From Sphingobacteriales bacterium (GTDB taxonomy: Bacteria > Bacteroidota > Bacteroidia > Sphingobacteriales > Sphingobacteriaceae), in the NCBI GenBank assembly GCA_025353765.1, contig JANXOD010000016.1, positions 310,001 through 374,000 on the forward strand: a stretch of DNA of 64,000 bases. The letters run 5' to 3'. The notes below the pieces were generated by a model. That model saw only the letters and a list, made by a program, of their open reading frames with translations. It had not been told where the DNA came from and ran no database searches. The position numbers and the translations under genes were made by a program. Below, in pieces: positions 39,122 to 49,662 of this stretch. Every line of letters begins with the position of its first letter. Positions within the stretch are counted from its first letter, which is position 1.

Positions 39122-39907
39122 ATGACCATCGTAATTATTGCAGCAGCATTTATAATCGTTTTTGTTTATTTTTATCGAACAGCAAATGCTAACAACACTC
39201 CTTCAGATTCTGTTGTGTCTCAACATTATATGGAGGTTTTAGAAAATCACGTAAAATATTATCAGCAGCTTAATCCAGATAAGAAAAACCTTTTTGCAAA
39301 AAAGGTGCAAGTGTTTTTGGAGCGTGTAAATATAGAAGGCGTAGGCACAGAGATAGAAGAACTGGATCGCATATTAGTTGCTTCCAGTGCTATTATTCCC
39401 ATCTTCGGTTTTGGCGATTGGAAATATAATAATCTTACGAATGTGGTTTTATATCCCGATACCTTTAACGATGAATTTCAGTTTGAAGGCGGTGATCGCA
39501 ATGTATTGGGGATGGTTGGGACTGGTTATATGAACGGGCAAATGATACTTTCTAAATCTGCCCTGCGGGAAGGTTTCTCTAATGCCCAAGGTAAAAGCAA
39601 TACAGCCATTCATGAGTTTGTACATCTTTTGGATAAATCTGATGGTTCTACAGACGGCATTCCCGAAAACTTAATGGAATACAGTTACACCATTCCCTGG
39701 TTAAAAATGATACATCAGGAAATTCACAAAATAGAAAAAGGAACATCAGATATTAATCCTTATGCGATAACTAATGATGCCGAATTTTTTGCTGTGGTAT
39801 CCGAATATTTCTTTAAACAGCCCGACTTGCTGGAAAGCAAACATCCCGAAATATATGTAGTACTAAGCAAAATCTTTCAACAAGATTTGACAAAAGAGCA
39901 TCCCTAA
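39122..39907 (+). CDS. mtfA: Zinc-dependent peptidase, MtfA/M90 family
   Basis: AIHEFVHLLDKSDGSTDGIPENL motif, NDAEFFAVVSEYFF. Confidence 0.85.
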   Translation: MTIVIIAAAFIIVFVYFYRTANANNTPSDSVVSQHYMEVLENHVKYYQQLNPDKKNLFAKKVQVFLERVNIEGVGTEIEELDRILVASSAIIPIFGFGDWKYNNLTNVVLYPDTFNDEFQFEGGDRNVLGMVGTGYMNGQMILSKSALREGFSNAQGKSNTAIHEFVHLLDKSDGSTDGIPENLMEYSYTIPWLKMIHQEIHKIEKGTSDINPYAITNDAEFFAVVSEYFFKQPDLLESKHPEIYVVLSKIFQQDLTKEHP

Positions 39908-39943
39908 AATAGGATTGTTCTAATAGGTGGAAATTTAATCCGC

Positions 39944-41134
39944 TTATATTTTCTTAAATGAAAAAACCTTTAAATTCCCGCCGGTATAGTTACAAACCCA
40001 GGCTTCCAATTTTTTTTCATCTTCATACAGATCTATGCCTACGGGTTTTCCATAACAATGGAAGGAATATATCCTAATAAAGCTATTTTTAGTTATATTA
40101 AAAACATCAAGCGTATTACCGCTATAACAGGTAACAAATAAAAACTTTTTATCTTTAGAAAGTACTATTGTTCCTGGCGAAGTATGGGTAGCTGCTTTAA
40201 ACAATGTCGTTCCGGAAACGGCATCAATACAAGCTATTTGGGCCAGACTATTGAATGAAACAAATAAATGGCCGCTCGTATCCATCACAATATGACGAGG
40301 GTTATTTGCCACCTTTATATCTTTTTCGATTTTCCATGTCTTATTATTAATAACACTGATTTTGTTGCTTCCCATTATGGCTATATATGACTTATTGTTC
40401 TTGTCGTCAACAGCAATTCCTCTGGGAATAGAACATACAGGAATGGTCGAAATTATCTTTCCATAAGGGGGGATGGTATCATTAATTTGTAAAACGCTTA
40501 TGGTATGCGAATGCCAATTGCTCACAAGCAAATATTTACTATCGGCAGTTTTTGCAATTACTTTTGGTGTTTTACCTGTTTTAATAAAAGGCACATCTAA
40601 AGTATCTTCAGTATGTTTTTTCAGATCGATGGTGTAAATTCGTTTAAACTGAGAAATATTGGTTTTTAATGATAAAGAATCAACTATTATAGGAACAATG
40701 CCTGCTGCATTATGCAAGGACACCCATAAAACCTTATCGTGATGACTGAAACAGGCTTCTACCGGTTTTTCTTCATATGAAGATATCGACTTATTTAATT
40801 GGTAATTCCATCCTGTTGCCTTTTTGGGCTTGAACTTAAATTCCCTTACCATCTTTTGGGGAGCTTCTTCAAATTCGCAAATGCTCATAGACTCTAAATT
40901 CATGGCGTATAATTTTGTGCCGGTTGAATTGAATAGAACGGATTTGGTTCCATAAGAGGAGGCAAGCGTTTGAGTTTTATAAAGAATAAGCCGGGAATAG
41001 GCTTTTTCATGATGAGAATTTAATGAGGCCCTCTTTACCTCATTTGCTTTATCTTTTTCACGGCTACAAGAAATATTTATGATAATAATGATTGAAATAA
41101 ACAGAAGCTTATTTAAACTTATCAGAAAATTCAT
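39944..41134 (-). CDS. YncE-like beta-propeller lipoprotein
   Basis: INISCSR lipobox; repeated blades, VLQINDTIPPYGKIISTIPVCSIPRGIAVDDKNNKSYIAIMGSNKISVINNKTWKIEKDIKVANNPRHIVMD. Confidence 0.8.
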   Translation of the reverse strand: MNFLISLNKLLFISIIIIINISCSREKDKANEVKRASLNSHHEKAYSRLILYKTQTLASSYGTKSVLFNSTGTKLYAMNLESMSICEFEEAPQKMVREFKFKPKKATGWNYQLNKSISSYEEKPVEACFSHHDKVLWVSLHNAAGIVPIIVDSLSLKTNISQFKRIYTIDLKKHTEDTLDVPFIKTGKTPKVIAKTADSKYLLVSNWHSHTISVLQINDTIPPYGKIISTIPVCSIPRGIAVDDKNNKSYIAIMGSNKISVINNKTWKIEKDIKVANNPRHIVMDTSGHLFVSFNSLAQIACIDAVSGTTLFKAATHTSPGTIVLSKDKKFLFVTCYSGNTLDVFNITKNSFIRIYSFHCYGKPVGIDLYEDEKKLEAWVCNYTGGNLKVFSFKKI

Positions 41135-41255
41135 GCGAATTGTTTATAACTTAACAAACACTGAATTTTAAAGTTTTAATTATCATGAATATGCTTAAAT
41201 AATAGTTTATTAGCAAAGTCAAATTAGTGTGAAGGGAATTTTAAGCAAATGCATC

Positions 41256-41918
41256 TTAAATCTGAATGCGATGTGTTATTTCTTTACCAGATAATGAATC
41301 TATTAAAAATAGATCAATATACTGCACCTTGGGAAACCAAAAAGAGCCGCCGTTAACTCGCACAAACACTCGTTTTAAAAGCATTTGCTTGTTTTCAATC
41401 ATCACATATACATAGTATTTTTTATTATTTACAGATCGCTTTAAATACAAAGGCAACTTTTTATGAGCTGCAAGTCTTATCTCATATTCCTCTTTACCGA
41501 GGGCTTTGCTTTGTACACCATAAGCAAATTTCTTTTCGATACAGCTTAACTCTTTATGCTGCCCCTGTTCACTATATCTTATCCATGAACCCACTACCGG
41601 ATTTTCAGGATGTAGGGACCCGTCTTTTCTAAAATTAAGTTCATAAATCACGGTGTTTGCATCCGGATCACGTTGCAGGTAAAATAATAGCTTACTTCCT
41701 TTAGGACAAGGCAGAGGAGTTGTATCAAGAAGGTTTGCCTTCAGTTGAGGAACCCATAACGTTAGAAAAAAAAGTACTGTTACTACCCGGCGTAGTGTAT
41801 ACACGAAATAATTAGGCGAATTTTTTCCCACTTTATGGAGATCAAGGAATGTTGATTGGTTAGCTCCGAAGATAGAAAACCGATCTCTCTCTCTGGAAAA
41901 CAGTAATAATGCATGCAT
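41256..41918 (-). CDS. Hypothetical secreted protein (DUF4833-like, tentative)
   Basis: Internal signal-like segment; SKLLFYLQRDPDANTVIYELNFRKDGSLHPENPVVGSWIRYSEQGQHKELSCIEKKFAYG. Confidence 0.55.
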   Translation of the reverse strand: MHALLLFSRERDRFSIFGANQSTFLDLHKVGKNSPNYFVYTLRRVVTVLFFLTLWVPQLKANLLDTTPLPCPKGSKLLFYLQRDPDANTVIYELNFRKDGSLHPENPVVGSWIRYSEQGQHKELSCIEKKFAYGVQSKALGKEEYEIRLAAHKKLPLYLKRSVNNKKYYVYVMIENKQMLLKRVFVRVNGGSFWFPKVQYIDLFLIDSLSGKEITHRIQI

Positions 41919-42093
41919 TTTTTTCGTGTTTAAGTATAGATTAGCAGTAGATAATAGCTATTTCATAAATGATTAATTCAATTTAAACAAGATGTGTATT
42001 AGTAGTTTTCATTTGTCTTATTATAAGAATAAGACAACAAGAAGAACCCATATCCCCTATGCCCAATTTGATTTTTTATTTAACCGCGACTAG

Positions 42094-42471
42094 TTAATGT
42101 ACATTTCTAAAGAGTCGCCTTTGGTATCGGGGTAATCTTTCAGTTAATATGGCTGCGCATATTCCAAAAATGCCCATACTGAGATGCGGAAGGTAAACTT
42201 GGTGATTAAAATTAAAAACCCAGGGTGATGCTGCCAGAAATATGCCTGTTATTAAATTAATTTTTAAATGGGCAGGCATGGGAATGATTTTTAGTATTCC
42301 GGCTTCATAATTTGTAAGCATTGCCGTAGCAATAAATATAATACCAACAACAACTGGGATTCGTTGGGCAATTCCGCCACTATTCAAATTAAAAAACCAG
42401 GGAAAAGTAATTAGAAATATGCCGCTTAGATAGTCCAGCACTCCATAAAATTTTGTAGTTATAAATCTCAT
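42094..42471 (-). CDS. SPW-repeat membrane protein
   Basis: 125 aa; LSGIFLITFPWFF and LITGIFLAASPWVF duplicated SPW-type motifs. Confidence 0.75.
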   Translation of the reverse strand: MRFITTKFYGVLDYLSGIFLITFPWFFNLNSGGIAQRIPVVVGIIFIATAMLTNYEAGILKIIPMPAHLKINLITGIFLAASPWVFNFNHQVYLPHLSMGIFGICAAILTERLPRYQRRLFRNVH

Positions 42472-42607
42472 CTTGGTAGAATTTAGTTAATAATAAATAC
42501 ATTATTTTAAATTATAACACAAATGAAGGTTGAATGTTTTTTATGAAAGAGTTTTTTATTAGTTAATATTAAATTTTTTTCATTGGCCTGTTTTTAACGG
42601 GAGCTAA

Positions 42608-43360
42608 TTATTTTTTATTGCTGTTTATAATGGTCTCAAATTGCTTTCTATTGCTATAGTAAACATTTAAATCTATAAAACCATTAATCCCATTGAGATG
42701 GCCTCTATTGGCAAATTGCCAAATGGTCCAACCTCTATTGTCTGGTAGCATTGGATGTGAATAGATATCTCTTATCCAAACAGGACATTGCCTGAAATTA
42801 TTAATGAGATAGTCGCTATAAAACTCCTTTGTTGAATATATTATAGGTTCTTGCCCATAGTATTTGGTAATTGTGGCAATGAAATCTCCAATTTCTTTAA
42901 TTATAAGGAGTCCCGACTTATCTGTTTTGCAATTAGCTCCGAATTCTAAGTCAATTGCTGGAGGAAGTGACCCAGGCTCTTTAGGCACTGTTTCTATAAA
43001 ATTATTAGCCTGCTCAATTCCGGTTTTACAAAGCCTGTAGAAGTGGTAAGCTCCAACACTATATCCATATCGCTTTGCATTGTTCCAATTGTATTTGAAT
43101 TTAGGATCTTTAAAGTCGGCCCCTTCGGTAGCTTTTATAAATATGAATGAAATATTTTCGTCTTTGAGTTTGTTCCAGTTAATGTTTCCCTGATGATGAG
43201 AAAGATCAATCCCTATAATGGGAAATTCTTCAGATGAAGGATAGTTAAAACGCAAATAGCCCTTATAGAATAGAAAAGCAATTATTCCACAACTAAGAAT
43301 TACTCCAACTATTCCAACAAAAAATATTTTGCAGAGTTTATGTTTAAACTTATTATTCAT
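42608..43360 (-). CDS. GH25 family lysozyme with N-terminal TM anchor
   Basis: IIGIDLSHHQGNINWNKLKDENISFIFIKATEGADFKDPKF, PPAIDLEF, WTIWQFANRG. Confidence 0.92.
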   Translation of the reverse strand: MNNKFKHKLCKIFFVGIVGVILSCGIIAFLFYKGYLRFNYPSSEEFPIIGIDLSHHQGNINWNKLKDENISFIFIKATEGADFKDPKFKYNWNNAKRYGYSVGAYHFYRLCKTGIEQANNFIETVPKEPGSLPPAIDLEFGANCKTDKSGLLIIKEIGDFIATITKYYGQEPIIYSTKEFYSDYLINNFRQCPVWIRDIYSHPMLPDNRGWTIWQFANRGHLNGINGFIDLNVYYSNRKQFETIINSNKK

Positions 43361-43452
43361 TTAATAGTTCAGCAAATCTTGAAACGTTTACTGCATTATT
43401 GCCTTTCCTTTATATAATAACTCTTTAATTTTTAGATTCAGCGGCAGTCTTA

Positions 43453-44829
43453 TTATGCTACTTCCTCTTCCTCTAAAAGTTTTTGATCTAGTTGCTTGCT
43501 GGCCTTAGCGCCTAATTTTTTTATTTTTTCCGCTGTATTTGTAAGATTTCCCCGCCCCGTTGAAAGTTTGTTAACCGCTTTTTCGTATATCTCCTGACTT
43601 TGTTTTATACTTTTTCCAAGACCATCCATATCTCCGATAAAGCCTACGAATTTATCATACATCTCACCGCTTAAACGTGCTATTTCCATTACATTTTTAT
43701 TTTGACGCTCTTGTTTCCATATGCTAGCAATAGTACGCAAAGTGGCCAATAAGGTAGAAGGGCTAACAATTACAACACGTTTATCCCAGGCAAAATTAAA
43801 TAGATCGGCATCTTTTTGAACAGCAATACTAAAACAAGATTCTATAGGGATAAATAGCATCACAAAATCAGGCGAATTAATTTTATACAAGTCGCTGTAG
43901 TTTTTAGATGAAAGATTATTTACATGATTTTTAATGGACAAAATATGTTGTTTTGTAAACAACTCTCTATCTTCCTCATTATCGCAATCTACCAGTCGTG
44001 TGTATGCAATTAAAGAAACTTTTGCATCTACAACCAAGTGCTTTTCATCCGGAAGATCAATAATTACATCAGGTTGAAAACTACTGCCCTCTAAGGTTTT
44101 TATATTAGCCTGGATACGATATCCCCGGTCTTTAACCAAACCGGAACGCTCCAGAACGCGTTCTAAAATTATTTCGCCCCAATTGCCCTGCTTTTTATTG
44201 TCGCCTTTTAATGCCTTGGTTAGATTTTGGGTTTCAAGACTCATCATTTTATTGAGATCCATTAATTGGGTAATCACACCTTTTAATGTGTTACGCTCAT
44301 CCGATTCTGCTTTATAAACCTTATCCACCTTTTCTTCAAAAGCTTTGATGTTTTCTTTAAGGGGATTTAAGAGAATATCCAGATTGCTACGGTTTTGTTC
44401 AGTAAACTTCTGTGTTTTTTCATCCAGAATTTTTGTAGCAATCAATTCAAAATCCTTATTAAATTTCTCCTGATTTTTTTGCATCTCAATAGTCTGTTCG
44501 GCAATCTTTTGTTTTTGAGCTTCCATCCATGATCGGGAACTTTCTAATGATTGATTAACTTGGGCTAACTTTTCGCGTTCGCGTGATAATTCTTCTATCA
44601 ATCTCTCTTGTTCCGTTTTAAGTAAAGAGGTAATATTTTCTTTTTCGAGCTGAAAATTCTGTGATCTTTCTTCGGCTTTAGCCAAACTAATTTTCAATTG
44701 ATCATTTTCAATCTTTAACCGATTAAGCTCCGCCATATCCGGCTCAACAGACGCCTTAGACCGTCTAAAATAAAACAGAATAACAATTAAAAGAATTATA
44801 CTAGCAGCCAGTAAAATTTGCTTGTCCAT
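43453..44829 (-). CDS. rmuC: DNA recombination protein RmuC
   Basis: N-terminal TM, coiled coil, KQGNWGEIILERVLERSGL, HLVVDAKVSLIAYTR, SPSTLLATLRTIASIWKQERQNKN. Confidence 0.95.
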   Translation of the reverse strand: MDKQILLAASIILLIVILFYFRRSKASVEPDMAELNRLKIENDQLKISLAKAEERSQNFQLEKENITSLLKTEQERLIEELSREREKLAQVNQSLESSRSWMEAQKQKIAEQTIEMQKNQEKFNKDFELIATKILDEKTQKFTEQNRSNLDILLNPLKENIKAFEEKVDKVYKAESDERNTLKGVITQLMDLNKMMSLETQNLTKALKGDNKKQGNWGEIILERVLERSGLVKDRGYRIQANIKTLEGSSFQPDVIIDLPDEKHLVVDAKVSLIAYTRLVDCDNEEDRELFTKQHILSIKNHVNNLSSKNYSDLYKINSPDFVMLFIPIESCFSIAVQKDADLFNFAWDKRVVIVSPSTLLATLRTIASIWKQERQNKNVMEIARLSGEMYDKFVGFIGDMDGLGKSIKQSQEIYEKAVNKLSTGRGNLTNTAEKIKKLGAKASKQLDQKLLEEEEVA

Positions 44830-44897
44830 TCACTAAAATTTTTATCAAAAATAATCAAATTGATACTTAAATAATCCCTTAAAGGGAATTGACAGGA

Positions 44898-46037
44898 TTA
44901 AGAATTTAAGACAAGGTTGGCTACCTGTTCACCAACCAAACTACCTATGGCAACACCCATCCCATTACAGCGGATACTACAGAAAATATTTGGCTTTATT
45001 TGCTTAATAATGGGGCTTAATTTATCGCCAAAGCCCATAACTCCACTCCAACGTTGTTCTATTTTTACTTTTTGCTTTGGTAGTATAACATCAAAAAGTA
45101 ATTCTTCCAAAGCAGATTGAACAGGGTTTGTAATGCCGGACTCTATAGTTTCTTCCGCCTTAAAATCTAGATTACGGCCTCCCCCTAATAGAATTCGGTT
45201 ATTAATATTTCTGAAATAATAATACCCGTGATCATAATGAAAAGTTCCTTTAATTTTTAATCCTTCAATGGGTTCGGTAATTAAAACCTGCCCGCGACCA
45301 GGAAGTATATTTAAATCTGGATAAAATGCAGATGTAAAAGCGTTTGTAGCCAGAATAATTTTTTTTGTACGAAAATCTCCCTGACTGGTTTGCAAAGTTA
45401 TTTCAGTAGAATTATTGCAGATTTTTTTAACATAGCAATTGTTAAAAACAGCTACCCCTAAACCCTGCACTTTAGATAAAAGGGCCCGCATCATTTTACC
45501 GGTGTCAATTTGGGCCTCGTATTTATTTTTTATAATAGTTTGGATTCTATTTAAACCGAAATCAACAATTTTTTCATTGGATACCGAATAAATATCTGGC
45601 TTACCTATAACCTGTGCAAAAAGTTGGTTAAAATATGAGATTTGATCAACACATTGACTAGCAAAATTAACATCCCGATCTTTAAAAATTTCATACCCGT
45701 TCCATTGCTTAAAATCAATACCGTGTTCCCCTAAATTACTACGTAGTTTTTCCAAACCTTTCCACCTCATTTCTACTACTTTCAATAATTCTTCTTCGGT
45801 AGTATTTTCAAGCTCATCTATGATCTCAGAAATACTTCCAAAACAGGCGAATCCGGCATTTTTTGTACTTGCGCCGGCAGGTAAAAACCCGGCTTCCAAA
45901 ACTCCGACCTTTAGTTTAGGTTGTGTTTGTTTTAAGTGAAGGGCAGCGCTTAAGCCCACAATTCCGCTGCCTACAATTAAAACATCGTATCCGGATAAAA
46001 AAGAAGTTTGTTCCCAGTAGGAAAAATTTGAATTCAT
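44898..46037 (-). CDS. FAD-dependent amino-acid oxidase family protein (DAO)
   Basis: YDVLIVGSGIVGLSAALHLKQTQPKLKVGVLEAG, NAGFACFGS, RWSGVMGFGDKLSPII, NGMGVAIGSLVGEQVANLVL. Confidence 0.88.
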   Translation of the reverse strand: MNSNFSYWEQTSFLSGYDVLIVGSGIVGLSAALHLKQTQPKLKVGVLEAGFLPAGASTKNAGFACFGSISEIIDELENTTEEELLKVVEMRWKGLEKLRSNLGEHGIDFKQWNGYEIFKDRDVNFASQCVDQISYFNQLFAQVIGKPDIYSVSNEKIVDFGLNRIQTIIKNKYEAQIDTGKMMRALLSKVQGLGVAVFNNCYVKKICNNSTEITLQTSQGDFRTKKIILATNAFTSAFYPDLNILPGRGQVLITEPIEGLKIKGTFHYDHGYYYFRNINNRILLGGGRNLDFKAEETIESGITNPVQSALEELLFDVILPKQKVKIEQRWSGVMGFGDKLSPIIKQIKPNIFCSIRCNGMGVAIGSLVGEQVANLVLNS

Positions 46038-46109
46038 GTGCTTTTAAAGGCAAGTATCCATAAAACAATTTCTGTTCATTATTCTTTTTAAATAGTAAAT
46101 ATCAAAACT

Positions 46110-46802
46110 ATGGGATTATTATTATTTATAGTCATTGCTCTTGTAAGTTTTATTGTGCAATGGCGGTTTAAAAGCAAATTTAAACAATATTCAGAAATGC
46201 CATTAGCCTCCGGATTAAGTGGTAAAGATATCGCAGAAAAAATGTTACAGGATAACGGTATAGTTAATGTAAATATCATTTCTGTTGGAGGTCAATTATC
46301 TGATCATTATAATCCTGCAGACAGAACTGTAAACTTAAGTCCGGAAGTATACCACGGACAGAGTGTGGCAGCAGCGGCAGTTGCTTCTCATGAATGTGGC
46401 CATGCGGTACAACATGCTAAAGCATATGCATGGTTATCATTGCGTACTGCAATTGTTCCAGTTGTAAGTATAGCTTCAAACCTGCTTCAATGGGTTTTTA
46501 TGTTAGGAATTATTATGGCGGCTTCATCTTTGGGTTATACATTATTGCTGGTGGCTTTTGCCGCAATGGTTGTAATCACCTTGTTTAGTTTGATCACCTT
46601 GCCTGTAGAATTTGATGCAAGTCGCAGAGCTTTAGCCTGGTTAAATATGAAAAGAGGAATTATGCAAACCAATGTGGAATATGCGCAGGCGAAAGATGCT
46701 TTATGGTGGGCTGCAATGACTTATGTTGTTGCGGCTTTAGGAGCCATTGCTCAATTATTATATCTGTTTATGATGCTTTTTGGCGGTAGAAGAAATCGTT
46801 AG
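46110..46802 (+). CDS. Zinc metallopeptidase, YugP family
   Basis: LSPEVYHGQSVAAAAVASHECGHAVQHAKAYAWL, TLPVEFDASRRAL. Confidence 0.93.
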   Translation: MGLLLFIVIALVSFIVQWRFKSKFKQYSEMPLASGLSGKDIAEKMLQDNGIVNVNIISVGGQLSDHYNPADRTVNLSPEVYHGQSVAAAAVASHECGHAVQHAKAYAWLSLRTAIVPVVSIASNLLQWVFMLGIIMAASSLGYTLLLVAFAAMVVITLFSLITLPVEFDASRRALAWLNMKRGIMQTNVEYAQAKDALWWAAMTYVVAALGAIAQLLYLFMMLFGGRRNR

Positions 46803-46829
46803 AATATATTAACTATTAATACGGTAAAT

Positions 46830-46857
46830 CCCCGTTTTTGATTTATTCAAAACGGGG
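46830..46857. terminator. Bidirectional terminator between convergent genes
   Basis: CCCCGTTTTTGA-TTTA-TTCAAAACGGGG. Confidence 0.75.
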
Positions 46858-46882
46858 GGTTATTAATTATTTACACAAATCT

Positions 46883-47269
46883 TTAGTTTAATTTATACGG
46901 TGCAATTAAATAAAATATGGGCACATTTACCTGAAATCGACTACCATCAGCAATACGTTTCATCTCATAAAATCCTTTCATACTTCCTATATCGGTTTTT
47001 AAATTACATCCCGAAACATATTCGTGGCTATCGCCCGGCTCAATAACAGGTTGTTGGCCAACTACACCTTCTCCATCTACGTCGCGATGAGCCCCGTTAG
47101 AATCAAAAATTTTCCAGTGGCGATTAAGCAATTGAACACTGTGCTCAGTAAGGTTCTCTATACTTACTTTATAGGCAAACATAAAATGTTCATTTGCCGG
47201 ATTTGAATACTCTGGCTGGTAGATAGTTTCTACTGATACTTTTACGCCATCTGTTATTTCGGTTACCAT
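46883..47269 (-). CDS. apaG: Co2+/Mg2+ efflux protein ApaG
   Basis: VKVSVETIYQPEYSNPANEHFMFAYKVSIENLTEHSVQLLNRHWKIFDSNG...GVVGQQPVIEPGDSHEYVSGCNL. Confidence 0.95.
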   Translation of the reverse strand: MVTEITDGVKVSVETIYQPEYSNPANEHFMFAYKVSIENLTEHSVQLLNRHWKIFDSNGAHRDVDGEGVVGQQPVIEPGDSHEYVSGCNLKTDIGSMKGFYEMKRIADGSRFQVNVPIFYLIAPYKLN

Positions 47270-47437
47270 AGTTAAATGTTTATTCAATTAGTAAATGTCA
47301 AATTTCTAGCAATTTTAAGATAAGAGTATCTGCTGTTTTATTGGGATAATATTCCATCTTTTGTAAATTCATTAATTAGTGTTTAATAATCTAATATAAA
47401 CAAAAATGTTGTTATTAAAAATAAATTAAAATTTTAA

Positions 47438-48430
47438 TTAAATTATTTCAAATTCAAACTTTTCATCTATTTCTTCTAAAACCGATTGAATGTCCTGAAT
47501 GTTTTCAAATGACACCAATTTCATTCGAAATTCTTTAAAATTTGGAATTCCTTTGAAATAATTAGAGTAATGTCTTCTCATTTCAAAAACACCTGTTTTT
47601 TCACCTTTCCAAGCAATTGATTTATCTAAATGCGTACGACAAACCTCCACTCTTTCACTTATTGTTGGTCCGGGTAAATGCTCTCCGGTTTTAAAAAAAT
47701 GTTTTATTTCTCTAAAGATCCAGGGATATCCAATAGCTGCACGACCAATCATGATTCCGTCTATTTCATACTCCAATTTCCAGTTCGCAGCTTTTTCAAC
47801 CGTATCTACATCTCCATTCCCAAAAATTGGGATCCTTATCCTTGGATTTCTTTTGATCTCACGTATTAATGTCCAGTCGGCACTGCCTTTGTACATTTGA
47901 GCACGCGTGCGACCATGAATAGTTAATGCCTGTATCCCAATATCTTGTAAACGTTCAGCAACTTCGTATACGTTTTTTGTGTTATCATCCCAACCTAAAC
48001 GCGTTTTTACGGTAACCGGGAGATGAGTAGATTCAACAACCGCTTTGGTCATTTTTACCATTTTATCAATATCCTGTAATAGACTAGCTCCGGCACCACG
48101 ACAGGCCACATTTTTTACAGGGCATCCATAATTTATATCAATCAAATCCGGGTTTACTTCAGAAGCTATACGTGTAGCCTCACGCATAGTTTCAATTTCG
48201 CTTCCAAATATTTGTATTCCGATAGGGCGTTCATATTCAAAAATGTCAAGTTTCGCTCTACTTTTGGCGGCATCGCGTATCAACCCTTCTGAAGATATAA
48301 ATTCGGTATACATCATGTCCACGCCGTTTTGCTTGCACACAAAACGGAAAGGCGGATCACTCACATCTTCCATTGGTGCCAGTAGCAGCGGAAACTCTCC
48401 TAAATCTATATTTCCAATCTTAATTGACAT
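47438..48430 (-). CDS. dusB: tRNA dihydrouridine synthase DusB
   Basis: LLLAPMEDVSDPPFRFVCKQNG, DINYGCPVKNVACRGAGASLL, VTVKTRLGWDD, IHGRTRAQMYKG. Confidence 0.95.
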   Translation of the reverse strand: MSIKIGNIDLGEFPLLLAPMEDVSDPPFRFVCKQNGVDMMYTEFISSEGLIRDAAKSRAKLDIFEYERPIGIQIFGSEIETMREATRIASEVNPDLIDINYGCPVKNVACRGAGASLLQDIDKMVKMTKAVVESTHLPVTVKTRLGWDDNTKNVYEVAERLQDIGIQALTIHGRTRAQMYKGSADWTLIREIKRNPRIRIPIFGNGDVDTVEKAANWKLEYEIDGIMIGRAAIGYPWIFREIKHFFKTGEHLPGPTISERVEVCRTHLDKSIAWKGEKTGVFEMRRHYSNYFKGIPNFKEFRMKLVSFENIQDIQSVLEEIDEKFEFEII

Positions 48431-48498
48431 TAGCTATCTTCAACGCAATATTTTGCACTTTAATTATTGAGCGGCAAAATTACAAATAATTAATTACC

Positions 48499-49440
48499 AT
48501 GTCTGAATACAGGTCAACGGAGCGTCATCCTTTTATTTCATTGCTATTGCTGCTTGGGCTTGCATTTGCAGGAGCTTTTATTTTTACAATCATTGGAGTT
48601 ATTATTGGCGGGGCTATTTATGGAATTAAACCACTTTTTGAGATCGCATCCGGCAAACAAACTGCTTTAGATTTTTTAAAGCTAATACAGATATTTTCTT
48701 CTATGGGGATGTTTATTTTCCCGCCTTTATTTTTAGCCAGACTGGAAAGTAAAAATTGGATAGCATATTTAAAGCTCAACCGGTTTTCAATCTCTTTATT
48801 TATAGTTACTATTCTTATTGTATTTAGTTCCGGTGCTTTACTTGAATGGACTGCCGAGATGAATGGAAATATGAAACTTCCGGTTTTTCTAAAAGGAGTT
48901 GAAGACTGGATGCATAACCAGGAAATTCAATTAAGTAAATTGACTAAACAATTGCTAGTGATGAATTCTGTTCTGGCGTTAGTGGTTAATTTACTGATGA
49001 TTGCTATTATTCCCGCTATTGGTGAAGAGTTATTTTTTAGAGGCTGCTTACAGCGTATTTTTAAACGATGGATAGGTAACTATCATGCTGCTATCTGGGT
49101 AACAGCCATTATTTTTAGTGCGATACATATTCAATTTTATGGCTTTTTACCACGCATGCTTTTAGGAGCTCTATTTGGATATTTATTGGTTTGGAGTAAA
49201 AGTTTATGGTTGCCTATGCTGGCTCATTTTCTAAATAATGCAACAGCTGTAATTACTGCATATGTTTACCAGAAAAAAGGAATTTCCCTTGATAAACTGG
49301 ATCAGGCTGAATCTTTTTCATGGCCGGTATATTTGATTAGTTTTACAGCTACTTTAGTTTTATTATGGGTTTTTTATAAAAAATCTTTAATGAAACAATC
49401 AGAAATAGCAGCACAAACAGATGGAACAAGACTGGGTTAA
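48499..49440 (+). CDS. CPBP family intramembrane glutamic endopeptidase
   Basis: PAIGEELFFRGCLQRIFKRW and HFLNNATAV motifs, polytopic. Confidence 0.92.
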   Translation: MSEYRSTERHPFISLLLLLGLAFAGAFIFTIIGVIIGGAIYGIKPLFEIASGKQTALDFLKLIQIFSSMGMFIFPPLFLARLESKNWIAYLKLNRFSISLFIVTILIVFSSGALLEWTAEMNGNMKLPVFLKGVEDWMHNQEIQLSKLTKQLLVMNSVLALVVNLLMIAIIPAIGEELFFRGCLQRIFKRWIGNYHAAIWVTAIIFSAIHIQFYGFLPRMLLGALFGYLLVWSKSLWLPMLAHFLNNATAVITAYVYQKKGISLDKLDQAESFSWPVYLISFTATLVLLWVFYKKSLMKQSEIAAQTDGTRLG

Positions 49441-49624
49441 GATATATACATCACATGATTTTTTTAAATCAGAGTTGGTTCGCCAAGTTTTGATAGATCA
49501 TGAAATAGAGACTATTTTAATGAATAAACAGTTCTCAGCCTATAATATGGGCGAAGTTGAAGTATATATTCATCAGGATAATTTTCAAAAAGCATTAGAA
49601 ATCATTATCAAAAACGAATTATAA
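49421..49624 (+). CDS. DUF2007-like small signal-transducing protein
   Basis: WVKIYTSHDFFKSELVRQVLIDHEIETILMNKQFSAYNMGEVEVYIHQDNFQKALEII. Confidence 0.75.
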   Translation: MEQDWVKIYTSHDFFKSELVRQVLIDHEIETILMNKQFSAYNMGEVEVYIHQDNFQKALEIIIKNEL

Positions 49625-49662
49625 TTTTAAAACATAATGCATAAAATCTCAATACTCTCTTC

